A stretch of DNA of 64,000 nucleotides from Epiperipatus broadwayi (lineage: Eukaryota > Onychophora > Udeonychophora > Euonychophora > Peripatidae), in contig JAQFVV010000233.1 in assembly GCA_028023455.1 (NCBI GenBank), positions 1,653,296 to 1,717,295 of the forward strand, written 5' to 3'. Position numbers and translations under genes: made by a program. Each line of letters begins with the position of its first letter. Positions within the stretch are counted from its first letter, which is position 1. Below, piece by piece: positions 21,791-35,415 of the stretch. The notes beneath the pieces are model-generated. The model did not search any database. It was not told where the DNA came from and saw only the letters and a list, made by a program, of their open reading frames with translations.

Positions 21791-24700
21791 GCATTTAGAA
21801 TCAAATGATTTGATGTTAAACTTTTGATCAGCAAAATTATATGAAGATAAAAATCAAATAATAAAACGTTAGACATGAAATCAGCATGAAAATAAAAATA
21901 TTTGAAAGATTTAAGTATATATTTACATATATCTATATGTTTATGCACACGCAAAAAGACCGTATATAATATTGATTTTTTACAATTATAAATATTCAAA
22001 ATATAAAAAAGTACGCTTAGGAAAAAAAAAGCAAATGCGCATACACACTCTCAATATTAAAGATATACTAAAAGTTGTTTAATAATTTATTAAGCTTACA
22101 TTATGCAAATTAATTATTGATAATTAACTACATACATTCTTTTTTATTATTACATTACTTCTCAGCATTTGTTATTTTGTTTTTGCTGGATAAATAAATA
22201 TCAAAATCGATTTTTTTAAAAAAAATTCACCTTTTTAAAGCATTGCCTATATATTTATCCAGAGTTAGGTCAAAGGTTTCTGCCACTCTGATAATAATTT
22301 TTGCTTAAACGCTCTCTTTTAGTTTAATTATAAAAACAGCTTATATATACACTCAAAAACTATATATACTCTTATCAATAAAACTGACATTTGTTATTTT
22401 CCAGAGAAAAATTGCTGAACAATTAAATGGATTATAAATCTATTTGGAAAAACAGTAAAACAAAACTGTCTGGAAGTGGTTGAATTGCTATAAAAACTTA
22501 ATTAGCTGTTTCGTTTATTGGAATTTCTAGAAGTTTTAGTAAAAGACTAATAGTACTGATTTACACAATAGAATCGGTATTCATTTTAACAGTTATTTTG
22601 CTTCAGCATCTCCAATCTTACATTCACAAAGATAAGAGAAATTGAGCTTTTATTTTTTGACGGATGATGTGAAAACATTCATTTTTTGAGAAAAACTTTA
22701 ACAGTAAACATGACCCAGAGTTATGGAAAATAATGTTACTAATTCTATGAACATTAATGGTTGCTGTTGTTAAATTTTTGTACACTATATGAAAAGATAA
22801 TTTACAACATCTTATTTAAACAGAAATATTGCTATAAAGATATCTGTATGCATCCATACTCAAAGAAATGGACTTTATGAATTATGTTATAATTAGAAAT
22901 AAAAGAGGTTGAGATGATATTCCAAACAAATTGGTTGAAAATTTGATATTCGTTTTAAATTTCAACAGTTATTATTTGCAAAAATTGCCAATTTGAATTG
23001 TTAAGCTCTTCATGTTGTAGAGGAATGAAATTCTTTTATGAAATGTGTTTTATTTTTATATTGGGTTGTCAAGCTCTTTATGTTATAGAGGATTGAAATT
23101 TCGTGAAGTGTGTTGTGAGTATAAACAGTTTTGTTCTTGCATTTGTCAATTTTTTTAACTCTTTTGTATTTGTCTTAATAATAAAATAAATATAATGCTT
23201 AATAAGCAAAAAGAAATTTAATGACAGAAATTTTATGAGTGACAAGAAGACCTCTAAATAATTAGCTGATTAAATATATATATATATATAAACAGATGAG
23301 CTTCTCTTAAAGCAAAAGTTGCTCAGTAACAATCCTCAAAGATTAATTTCAAAATATAAACAATAATCTAAAAAGATGTGAAGAAGCCCTACTAAATAGA
23401 CAAGATTTTCAACTATATTAGCCTTTCCTATGTGAAAATACAATGTAGTTCACCAGTTGCCTAAACTGGATAAAAGCAACATTGACCCCTCCATGAAAAC
23501 AGCACAGTCTCTGGAAACAAACAATACTACTACATATGCCAAATGGGTTACAGATAAAAAACATGTTGTCATGTCTTGATTTTATAAGATAATGTTTAAA
23601 TACATCGGTAATATTCACTTTTATATAGACACATCCTCTGAAAATACCATAAGCTTTGCCACAACAACATGAACTAATAAAATTCTGCAGAATATTTTAG
23701 AAAATATTTAATTTTACCTTTCCAAAGGAATTTATTTAATTTTTTCAAAAGACTTTTTACAGATTGCTCACTAGTATTAGTGGTCACTAATAATACTTGC
23801 TTTTTGAAGAAATTTCCTAGGGAACTATTATAAGAGTCACTTGTGTTTTATGTATAGCTGATGACCCAAACCATTGATATCTCATCTTAGAATTGTATAA
23901 TATAGCACAAAAAACTTGATTCAAAATACAAATTTGAATACCCAGAAACTACATGCAAGTGACAGTAAATTAGCATAGGAACTATATAATAATTGGAGAA
24001 ATTAAAAATAAATATTTAGATTATAATGTAAATGATTTTAAGAAACATATGGTGCCTTTTGGTAAAAAGTTTTTAACCAATATATCTCACTGGTCTCCAT
24101 CTTCAGAAATAATTACAAGTTTAAGGTAGAGCTTCACAGCAATGTTGAGATTCAAATTCAGTTACAGATCAAGAGACACCATTATTGATATTCATATGGA
24201 ATATTAAGCTACACTGTTTTCCATGTAGACTCAGCAGTTATTTAGCAGTGTAAAAATGCACAATGTAAATGTTATAATATGACCAAACAATTTTACATCA
24301 GTGCATAATAAAATATTTCAGCAAGATATAAAAACAACATGAGTTCCTAATAGATTAGAAATTGAAAACATTCTAGTGATAAATAAAATATCATCTGATA
24401 TGGAGCTAATAAATAAAGATAAAACAATAGAATACCAGGAAAACTATAAATATTTCATCAACATTAATAATAAATAAAACATTTATCAGATTTCATGGAC
24501 CTTATAACTTTGCATATGCCACAGATTGTAAATAATATGAATAGTAATCCAAGCAAATAAAAACCTGGTTGACAATCACAAAAAAAACTGGAAGAAAAAG
24601 TAACCTCAACACAAGATGCCAGTAGGGATGAGGTATAAAAGTTAAAGAATAGATGGTAACTCAAATGATGATGACTTCACAGATATATAAAAAGACAATA

Positions 24701-26459
24701 ATTTAGGCACCAGAAAACAAAATACATTTCAATTTAATAATAATGTTTCAAAAAAATTCAATACAATTATATGAGAGTATCAAACACATATATCATAATG
24801 TTAATACAATACAAACTGGTTTCCCAATGATCACAAATGATTCAACAAAAAAAAAAATTAGCATCGGATCATGGTGATTGATTAAATATATATAAATTAT
24901 CTCAGTATGTATTATGTAACTTATACCTTTTTATTTCATTAATTTTTAAAAAAAAAAATTACATTCTAAATTTAGAACAATTTATGAAATTTAAAATATG
25001 TTCATTTAACACAAGAGGTCAAAATTTAGTGGAAAAAAAGTTCTGTTTGCAAAATGTCTAAACATTGTGCAACCTCACATGTGTGGTATGATTATGCAGC
25101 TTTCTCAAGAACATCATTTGCTCTCTCTGTAAGCACAGGGATAATGAATAAAAGGTCTTCTACCTTCATCTTATTTAGAATATTACATATAGATGAATAT
25201 TTGTTAATCAATACCATTCAACATCAAAATATAAAATTAAACAGTAATTATATATATATATATACTTTCAGTCAAACTATAATTCATATAATAATTCTAG
25301 TATTGAACTCATTTTTTTTCATCATCACCATATTTACTCATTTTAATGAAAGATTTCAGTATAAAATACAATACTTTTGTGTCTAAAGTGGGTGCATCTC
25401 ATCAATTTCCTCTTGATAAGTGGAGAAGGTCTTCTGTTTATTGATTCAGTTTCATTTAACATTAGGAGACATTTATCACTAATGAAGTTGAGTTCTACTC
25501 ACCTACATTTCATCATGCTCAATATTAGATTAGTGTCTTTTTTGTCCTCAGACCATTCAGAAACAATTAACTATTCAGTTCAGTATAAAAGAATAATAAG
25601 AATTGTTTGAAGAACAAGAAAAACAATGAATATTTTTTTCCTCCAAAATTTACATTGTGATAAAAAAACTAAAAAATTTAAAACTTGATCCAATGCAAAA
25701 ATGAAAAGCATATTATACACAATAAAATATAACACAAGAGCACCAACACCACCAACAAGGCTTCTCTTTATGTAGATGAAATACATAATGAGTCCTATAG
25801 TTTGTGCCAACTACAGACCATAAAGAATAGATGTCATCATTGAGAAAAGAAGAAAAATCTGTTTGTGAGATGCTGAGTAAATATTTAGCAGCAAAAAATG
25901 AGATTCTTTGTAATGCAGCCACATACATGATCAAGAAATTATACCTGATAGGTTGTAAGTCAAATTTCCATCTCCCTGGTTCCATCAGCTCTAACAGTGG
26001 GGTGGCAAAATAATATCTGGGGATAATATAATTGTGTTTTTTATCACACACTTCAAAAAAGACTTCAGAAGGCTCTATCCTTCAAATCAAGATCTAAGTA
26101 CTTTGGATTGACAGATTAACATGATAGTTTCAAGCCATGAGATTTTTTGCAAAACAAAAAAAATGCCAGACTCATACCACACACAATTTTTTGGCAGACC
26201 TAAATTTGTGTTTATCCATCTCAGTCAATTCACAACAGATATTTTATCAAATATGATCAAATTCTTATCAAAGGAGTTATATAACATCAGAGGCTATTCC
26301 TGATTTTATTAGTTCCATTTTGCAAAATAAAAAACATTATTATCACAGTGTTACAAAATATCAGATCTTTATTCATGCATTCATTAAGTATCAAACCCTT
26401 AGCAAGAATAATTAAGAATAGAACTACACGTATTATTTATATGATCTAATTCACACTTT
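21791..26459. other. AT-rich stretch, nothing coding recognised
   Basis: Contains a small direct duplication (GCTCTTCATGTTGTAGAGGAATGAAATT near 23004 and a similar text near 23070), and a hairpin relic at 24077-24106. Open frames such as 25054-25386, 25713-26051 and 23418-23618 show no motif. Confidence 0.45.
24077..24106 (-). ncRNA. PLE-type terminal hairpin relic
   Basis: Minus strand reads CTGAAGATGGAGACCAGTGA then GATATATTGG: a CTGAAGA box, a TGG/CCA stem and a decayed GAAA-like box. It resembles the hairpin at 49732-49770, which follows a PLE. No PLE frame was recognised beside it. Confidence 0.35.
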
Positions 26460-26464
26460 GCAAA

Positions 26465-27620
26465 AAAAAAAAGGCTTCAAAAAGTCAAGCAGCACTGCTC
26501 TTTAAAACAGTTTTAGAAACTAAATAATTCCAAAAAGTATAGTCTAATAGCAATACTACTAGATATAAAAACAGCCTTTGATTCAGTATCAGTTGATATT
26601 TTTATAGGAATATTAACAAAAATAACAATACCCAAGATTATGTTTCATCTAATCATAAATCTATTAATAATAACTGGAAGCATTTACATAATATTCAGCA
26701 CAAAAAATATTTTTTAAGTTCATATCAATCAATATCACAAGGGTCACCCTCCCAGTTTTTTTTTATTTACCACACACAAGAAAGTAGAAAAAGAACTTCC
26801 AAAGATATCCATTTTCAGATGCAGTATATCTTGCATCACATATATAGATGATATAACTATCCTTTTGACATAAAAAAAAGCAAATTCACACATTAATAAA
26901 GATACTGAATAAATATATAGCTACATTCAAATTGGAGTTTAATTTGCACATATTGTGTACTTGGTTTCTGTATAGAAAGAATATCCACACAGAAGTGTAT
27001 CTAAGCCAATACACATCATTCTTGGAATTTTTCTTTCTACCTAAGTTACATGGCTATTCATAAATAGATCCAAGATAGATTGTCTAGTACAATAGAAAAC
27101 AAAATATCCACTTTCAAAAGAATACCTATTATTTTATTCAAAAATAACACTTGTTTGTTAATTATGAACTAAAGCTTTTATTACACTCCTATAATAATTT
27201 TTTTCAAAATCCTTTAGTGCAAGGATATTCATTATGTTGGAGAATATTGTGTAAGACAGCTGCAACTTCCTCTTAAGTATGTGACCATATCATTGAAATA
27301 GAATTGCATTCAATACATATGTATAGAGAACAAAATGCAATCAACCCAATATAATCTGTGATTAAAATCTTTTCAAACATTGAAACAAAGCTCACTATCA
27401 CACCAACAGACAAACCACCTTCTTACACAAAAGATTGGGCATCAATTTTAGGATCAATTATGATAATAACAAAACTTAATAAATTTACACAAGACATACC
27501 AATTTGGGAAAGTATTTGCAGCATTATACTCAAATATAGGAGAAAACAAATCTTACCAATGCTGAGTTTAAATAATAAACTATTTTTACAAAGATTCAAA
27601 ACATTTGTTAATTGAACCTA
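26465..27620 (+). pseudogene. decayed LINE reverse transcriptase
   Basis: Conceptual translation across frame changes gives GFKKSSSTAL (about 26473), the motif A text ILLDIKTAFDSV (about 26557-26595), SQGSPS as motif B (about 26738) and CITYIDDITILL as motif C (about 26832-26868). This order and wording are LINE-like (L2/CR1-type wording), distinct from the FTNVP motif of PLEs. Stops and frameshifts separate the blocks, so it is dead. A downstream frame (27358-27615, containing KPPSYTKDWASILG) has no clear family match and may be its C-terminal part. The text CKDIHYVGEY near 27220 is reminiscent of a YIG motif but too weak to call. Confidence 0.6.
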
Positions 27621-30600
27621 AATATTTTGATTTTCTCTTTAAATTAAACATGCATTCAATGCCAACTTTGGATTTCTTCAAATATCAACAAAATGACAAC
27701 ACTGATGTCATAAGCAGATTTTGCCACAGAGAAGAGTAAAATCAAAAGCATTTTTTATTTAAATGCATTAGTCTCAACTCTATCAGAGCCTACATTAACT
27801 CAGTTTAAAAAAATACTACCATTTACACATTTATAAAACCTTTTTTTTAAAGGGATGTTATGTAAAAATCCACAGTAATACTTTTATATTATATGCATTG
27901 TAAAGTATAAGGTGTATTTTTAGTTATAATGACAATACTGCTAATCATCCCAACACATATAGAAACAAAATTGATCAAATAAGAGTAAAAGACTAACAAA
28001 TTACTGTACAAGATATCACAATGTTTCAACTTATAATGGGATGCATTTTTTTTACTTTATCTTTGTGATTAGTTGTGATTACAAACCAATTTTATTAATA
28101 AGTATTTATCAGTATAATTAATATTCATTTACAATATAATCAAATATATTTTATGTATTGCTTGTATTTTGTTTGAATAAATCTCCCTCCCTTTTGAAGC
28201 ATAAAAATAGCAAAACAGATAAAGTTATTTGCTAATCATTGTCATTTTATATTGAAATATTGAATATAAAGTATGAAACTAAAAACCAAAATTATAATCT
28301 AATTAAGTTAGTAGCTGGCATTCTTTTACATATTTTAAACCGTTGAATGAAGTATTTTGATCATTTTTTTTGAATGTGTCTTCTAGGTAACACTCAGACT
28401 ATTACCTTAACAACAGATTACTGATATTTGATTGGTTACTTCTAAGTTTTGGTTATGCTAATATATATATATAAAACAAATTGTAGAACAACCTAATTAA
28501 AATAGATAAAGATGTGTTCATTTTTATCTGCTTATCTTTATATCCTGGCATGCTAAATTTATTTATAGATTTTTCAAATAGAAATTTATTATACCAATAA
28601 CATAACATGTTCTGTTTTATACTCATTTATATTTTATATGTTTTTAAGAGCAGTTATCTTCATTCCAAAAGGATTTACCATAAGCTTGAGTAATCTACAA
28701 AGCTATAGATAAATTATCTCTATAAAAGCATCATTTCCAGACTGGTTTTTGGTTATTGCCTTAGTTAATAAAGATACTAACATATTTATGCAAGTAGGAG
28801 CTACCTTTGTTTGTTTTATAACATTCAAGCTGTTATTCTAAAATTAAAAGAAAACCAGCTAACATTCTGAAATTAAAAAAAAAATCCTAAGTTTTCAAAC
28901 ACAGGCTAATTTATTTCCTAAGCTGATATCACTTCAGTTTTTATATGTTGTTATGATTTCAGTTTCATGGAACTGTAGGCACCTTCTATCCTTTGGATAA
29001 ATAAAAATATCTATAACATCATTACATGACTTTCAAAAATATGTTTCCAAAAGTAGCTATTTTTATCCTATTGTAGAGCCAACTACTTAAGCTTGACTAA
29101 TGAATTAATGGGCACTAACTTTGAGTTCTAGTTTTTCAATGATAAAGAAAAAAATGGCAGAAACTAGTAGGTCTGAAGATGGTGAAAATATAAGCATATA
29201 AGAGATCATGTGATGCTTATATTATTTTAAAGACAATTATTACTTTATTAATATTTTGCACAAAGTTGATTCTTATTTTATTACAATATTATAATTTAGG
29301 CATATAATAATCACAGCATTAACGTATATATATGACAAACAAAAACAGATTATCTTTTTATGTACTATTAATGTAAATCTAATACCTATTTTCTCTTTGA
29401 AGAGTATTATGATCATTTATTTATACAGCTCAAGGTGTCATAAGAAATGATTTTCTGGCTTATGATAGAATTCAGAGTAAAATTCAAACTCAAACAAAAT
29501 GTAAACATAACAGTATTAATTTGAATTTATGGTCAATAAATCATGGGTAAGAGCCATTATACCTCATTTTAAAAACCATATGATTAATCAAATAAAAAAT
29601 GTAAACATTTTAATAAATAATTCGAATCGATATATGTGTGCAAGAGAAAGTGGAAGTTACATTTATATTGATTATGCACAGAAAAGAAATGTGTTTCCAC
29701 TTGTCTTTCATATATATATCAGGGCAGTGTTTATTACATATTTACATTTTTGATTAATTATGTGATTTTTAAAATGAAATACAATGAGTTCTTATTTGTA
29801 AGTTGTTGATTATGAATTTAAATTATTAATGTCAGTTTTGCATATGGTTTAAATTTTAATTTCACTGTGAATTCAATCATAAGTCAGAAAATCATGTTTA
29901 ATATATCTAGGAGTATAAAGTAAAATGATCAATTTAATAATATAGATTTTTCCAACAAAGAGAAAGCTATGTTATATTTATAGAGACAAAACTTGGAAAA
30001 GTGAACTTTGATTTTCTCATATATATATATACAATTGTTTTGAATTTCAATTTTATTCTGAACTCTATTGTTAATGATCACATTATTCTTATAGTTTTTC
30101 TGACAAAAACAATTGGGAGTCATATTTATATAAACAACACAAGGAAAAATAATGTTATTTATATGACACACATCACTCATATATAAATGCATGTGTGTAT
30201 TATAAAAATATCTTCCTAATAACGCTTTATACAAAATTGAAAACCTTTTATGCTTTGCATAAAATTGGTTTAAAATATTATAAATGCATTTTTTTTTTTA
30301 CAATTTTTCACTATTTGATAATAAATTATCTATTGGATATAACAAATTTTAAGTATGGGTGTTAGATATTTAGACCTACAGAATTCCAAAATTAAGAGTT
30401 AATGCCCAGTTGATACAAATTCCTTTTCTATTTTTACATTACAATTTTAAAATAATATAAATCTTAATAGTTATATATATTTAAAGTATAACTTACATAG
30501 CTTACCCATGCAACATGTTGAATACTTGTGCATTGGTTGAAGATGCAATTTTCACACAAACCATTTATATGATGTTAATATTAAAACATACCTTTTATAA

Positions 30601-32349
30601 AGCTAACATACCAGAAAAAAATTAAAGTAAGGAAAATATAACCATTATTCTAAAATAAAATAAAAAATTAAACATTTTAAAACTTATTAAGTATTAATTT
30701 ATTTATAATATGCAAGTTTTGATATATACATATTAAAATAGGAATTTTGTTAATATATTTAAATAAATTGATATAAAATTAAGATTAAATTGACATATAA
30801 ATTTAATTAACAATTTTATTTTATACAATTTTATTCATAAAAATGACAATCATTTTGATTTTATTTTTTATTCTACACTCATGTATGAAGACATATATTT
30901 AAAAAACAGATAGGAGGGATCTTTTTACCAAAAAAATTATTAGATTAAGTAATAATTTGTTTTCAATCATTTATTAAATAATAACATTGTCAAACTATAA
31001 TTTGGAAGTATAAATATACATTACTAACTGCATTTGGCAATTTATGCACAAATATATATATATACATTAATTTTTTTTTACAAACTTCTGATAAACTTAT
31101 ATATATATTGTTTTTAGGAGAATAAGATTTTAATTTTTAATGATTGCTCAAGATAATTCAGTATAAAAATATTAATAAAAATATACTTAATATTACTTTT
31201 ACTTGCCCTGAAAGTATTTACTAATTCCATCTAACATGATCATTATTTTTTCTAATATATATATATTTAAAAATAGATTTTTTAAAAAAAATTATAAAAT
31301 GTTATATAACATATATCCATACTATTTCCATCATTTTGATTACAATTAAATTTTGTATTTGATTGTTCCCTATATATATGTATAGGTAAAAGACATTTTT
31401 TCACTAAATTTAACATAAAAATAATGTATCCTAGTATTTTTTTAGGATTGTTGATGCATTGATACAATTAAAGGATTAAGATATAGAACTGCAATCTGCC
31501 TTAAGAGGTAATAATGGCCAAAATTCACTTAGAACAATAGCAGTAAAAGTTTTTAACAAAGTTAATTCTTTTAGTAAGTATGATAATTGAAACTGATTGA
31601 CAGTTAAAGTTTTAGTTGTAGAATATTGTTCCCAGATTTCAACCACAATCAATACATCAAGATAAAAGAAGTCAGTATATCCTTGGTAAAAAATATACTC
31701 TTCTTTAAAATAATTTTTTTTCTGCATTTGTGAAATTTTGTTTCTAGATACTGACATAAATATTAACAAATATTTATTCTTTAATAAGTATATGATGTTT
31801 ACATCTAGTTTTATGAACATATTTGATTATTAGGAAAAAATTACACTGTTAAATATATATATGATGTCAAACAGAAGTGGACTTTATAATTAATTATTAA
31901 CTTTACTGTTGTTTTATTTCTAAGATAGTTTTCACTTTAAGGATTTAAAATAAATTGAAAAAGAATAAGTTTTTCCCATAAAATAGAACTTTTTAGACAG
32001 AAAGTGTAAATGAAATTTTTTGCATTGATAAAGTCATTAATGTATTTTTTTATTTGAAAAGTTGCTATTTTATTTTCAAAATAAATTCATATTACTTGAA
32101 CCTAGATTTTAACAAAATTTAATTAAACATTAAGATTTTAAAATGAATAATTTTTTTGTTAACATATACAACTGAAGAAATTTTTTTTCAAAAATGAACA
32201 AAAAGTCCTTGGTTGTGTTCTAAAACAACCTGTTTAACAAATTAAATTAAACATTATGTGGTCAAATATTAATATACATTAAATATACAAATGGGCAAAC
32301 TAATATTTTTGTCAAATTAAAGAGAAACTAACAAGTTTTTTAACAATAA
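27621..32349. other. very AT-rich stretch, nothing recognised
   Basis: Long A/T runs and TATATA tracts. Open frames here (29529-29753, 29929-30234, 31476-31820) have low-complexity AT codon use and no motif. A weak CTGAAGATGGTGAAAATA text at about 29174 resembles the PLE terminal hairpin but lacks a full stem. Confidence 0.45.
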
Positions 32350-33095
32350 TAAATAAATTAGAAAGGATTTGAACACAGTCATTCAAGCTCCCTTCAGATA
32401 TCCACTCCATCTTATATAACTGATACATATGATCACCTACATATGAAAAAAAGATCTAAAAATATACATATTTCCTGGTGAACCAATGTTCATCACATAG
32501 TCTATCATTATCTCCCACACAGATATAAAATAAGTGCTCAGTTTATATTAAGATAGCAAATCTTTAAACTTCAATGGATAGGTTTCAATCTTCTCCAACC
32601 TCTAACTCTTTAGCTGTTCATACTATTGAAAACCAGATGATGAATGCTCAAAGCTCTTGTTGATATTAATATTGTCATGTCCATGATGGCTTCAAGTCAC
32701 TCTGACCCCTTGTATATAAGACTTTAACATGAGGGGGCAGAGTGATTTAAAGTCAATGTGGGTATGATACCAATATTGGCACCAACAAGGCTTTGAACAT
32801 TCCATAAACAGATTTTCAATAAAATGGATGGGTGAAGAATTGGAGGGTGAAGAGGATTAAAGATCTTCCATTAAAATTTGAAGATTTTCTATCATAATAT
32901 GCTCTAAGCTCTGATTATATGTGTGGGTGGGGGATAATGATCTGGACCAACTGATGAGTGCTAGTTCAGCATAAAATATTGATATTGAAGGTAATTTACC
33001 TTTTTCACATGTATGTGGTCATGTGTATTAGTTACATAAGATGGAGTGAATAGTTGAAGGGTGCTTGAAACTCTGTATTCAAACCCTTTTTAATT
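32350..33095. repeat. palindromic element, family B, longest copy (~745 bp)
   Basis: Left end AAGGATTTGAACACAGTCATTCAAGCTCCC is mirrored at the right end by GGGTGCTTGAAACTCTGTATTCAAACCC (each split here). Inner arms also pair, including CTTCAAGTCACTCTGACCCC (about 32691) with GGGGCAGAGTGATTTAAAG (about 32734). The outer ends carry a B-box-like TTCAAATCC/TTTGAAC text, hinting at a tRNA-derived end. Related copies: 39240-39405, 47075-47140, 53885-54290, 61445-61668. Confidence 0.8.
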
Positions 33096-33584
33096 ACATC
33101 AAAAGTTCAATATATACATTGTACTTATAATCAAATATTACATAATAAAAAAATAAATTGAATAACATTTGTCTCAAAATCATCTGCTCACAAGTAGATT
33201 AGATAATAATTTAAAAATATTTCTCAATTATGTAATAAGTCATACTTTTACAATATTTAAAATAAATATTTATTTTATTCATTTATATATCAACACATAT
33301 ATATGTTAATTCTAATATTCTGATGGATAAATGATGAATTTATAATATGATTTCCAATATCTTTTGTGTATTAAAAAATCTAATAGCTAAATAGCTGATG
33401 TTTCAGTACAATAACAAATATTTTTCTCAAAACTTCTTCTTTCTGAAATCATAAGAATGTGTGTGGTGAGATTTAAAATCCTTATTTTTTGTTATTTTCT
33501 CCTTATTCTCAAATTCTATTGGTTGAGAAGTTAAAAAAAAAATTTGATCCTCCAATAGCTTTTTCTAAATATTGTTAATTTTCT

Positions 33585-34653
33585 TTAATTCACACTTGGA
33601 TTTATGCTCTTGGGATTTTTAAAAATCTCTATAGTGTCCTTTAACAATCTCAGGTCATATTGTTCAATTTTTGCCAGAATATATGTTTTATTAAAATTGA
33701 TGTCACAGTTAGTTAACTTAATATGTGAATAAATGGCTGATGAATTAAATTTTTCTCTAATGTGTTCTTCCTTTCTTATGTTTATTCTATGATTGGTCTG
33801 TCCAATGTATGAATGTAAACAAACTCCCCAAGGAAATTTTATATACATTATACACCATGACACTCCCAAAGAATTTTTTCTTTACAGCATGGAAATACTT
33901 CATTAATTTATTTAAATGTAGTATAAATTGTGTGAATATTATTTTTTTTTAAAAATATTATCAATTTTATCAGTTACTCCCTTTATATATGGAAGAACAG
34001 TCTTAATTTTTTAAGTATCAAAATTTTTTTTCTTATTATATAAAAAGTCGTATTAATAATTTTGTGATCAAAGCCATTATGAAGAAACATTTTTTTGATA
34101 CCATAGATATCTTTACAAAAGTGGCTGTCATTGAAAAGTCTCTTAGTTCTATATAACAATGACTTGGTCACTGAAAATAATTGTGCTGGATAGTGATGAG
34201 AAAAAAAATATAGATATCTCCCAGTGTGTATTTGCTCTTTACATATACCATGGGATAAAGAACCATCCTTCTTTCTTACAATTAAAACATCTAAGAATGT
34301 AAGTTAATTATTATTTTTTACTTCCACAATAAATTGGATGTTGTGAAAAAAAGTCATCAAGAATATGCATTTCATGAAGCCAAATAATAAAGATATCATC
34401 AACATACCTCAGCCATACAGATGTTTTTTAACAGCTGATATCAAAATTTTCTTTTCCAAGTTCTCCATAAAAATAGAAACCAATGCTGGAAAAATTGGTG
34501 AACCCATAGTAAACCTGATGTTTGTTTATAAATCTGACCACCAAAAATAAAAAATGTATTTAATAAACAGTGTTCAATCAAATTCACAACAAAATCAGGT
34601 AATTGTACTAGTGTACCTGTAAATGAAGCTACTGAAGGTTTGAAAAAATTCAA
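33585..34653 (-). pseudogene. Penelope-like element, left half of head-to-head pair (decayed)
   Basis: Reading the minus strand from 34653 down: a weak motif A/B region (LPDFVVNLIEHC, then FGGQIYKQTSGL with MGSP in another frame), motif C RYVDDIFIIW (about 34400), LTFLDVLI, HTGRYLYFFSHH, then linker 34171-33983 and the endonuclease 33869-33585 with SYIGQTNHRINIRKEEHI and the C-terminal IEIFKNPKSINPS. Several stops and frameshifts make it a pseudogene. It shares its truncated 5' border with the plus-strand copy starting near 34653. Confidence 0.8.
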
Positions 34654-35415
34654 TTGATTGATTTTGTTGTGAGTCTAATTAAACACTGCATATTAAATAA
34701 TTTTTTTTGTTTTTTATGGTCAGAAGTATAAAAAATATCAGGTTTAGCTATGGGTTCACCAATTTCTCCAGGATAGAGTTCTATTTTTATGGAGAACTTG
34801 GAAAAGAAAATTTTGATATCAGCAGTTAAAAAACCATCTGTATGGCTGAGGCATATTGATGATACCTTAATTACTTGGTCTTGTGGCAAGCATGCTCTTG
34901 ATGAATTTTTAATTTTCTTAAATTCTTTTCTTATCATCAAATTTACTGTGGAAGTAGAAAATAATAATCAACTTGCATTTTTAGATGTTTAATTAAAAGA
35001 AAGTGGATGGTTCTTTATCTCATTGTATGTTATAAAAAGCAAACACACTGGAAGATATCTACAATTTTCTTTTCATAACCATCCAGCACCATTATTTTCA
35101 GTGCAAAAGACATTGTTAGATAAAATTAAGAGACTTTCTAATAACAGATATTTTCACCAAGATATCTATGCTACCAAAAAAAAAAAGATTCTCAATAATG
35201 GTTTTGGTCACAGGATTATTAATAGAACTTATTTTATATAATAAAAAAAAGACTTTGATACTTTAAAAATTATATCTGTTCTGCCATATATAAAGGAAGT
35301 AACTGATAAAATTAGAAATGTTTTAAAGAAAAATAATATCCATACTATTTATACTATATTTAAAAAAATAATGAAGTATTGCCATGTCCTAAAGAGAAAA
35401 TTCTTTGGAGTATCA
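34653..35415 (+). pseudogene. Penelope-like element, right half of head-to-head pair (decayed)
   Basis: Plus-strand blocks: LAMGSPISPG (about 34745), MENLEKKILISAVKKPSVWL (from 34789), motif C reading RHIDDTL (so Tyr is replaced by His and Ile precedes the two Asp), NNQLAFLDV, KSKHTGRYLQF, then LPYIKEVTDKI (about 35281) and a text like PKENSLEYH at the entrance to the endonuclease, where it breaks off near 35415 against a different PLE. In-frame stops occur at about 34990 and 35240. Confidence 0.8.

Noticed and set aside
25054-26303. cluster of 60-112 codon open frames as a small gene
   Set aside because: Frames lie on both strands, overlap, and show no motif or shared coding signal; at most part of the decayed LINE downstream.
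34650-34940. 96-codon minus-strand open frame
   Set aside because: It is antisense to the RT region of the plus-strand PLE copy starting near 34653.
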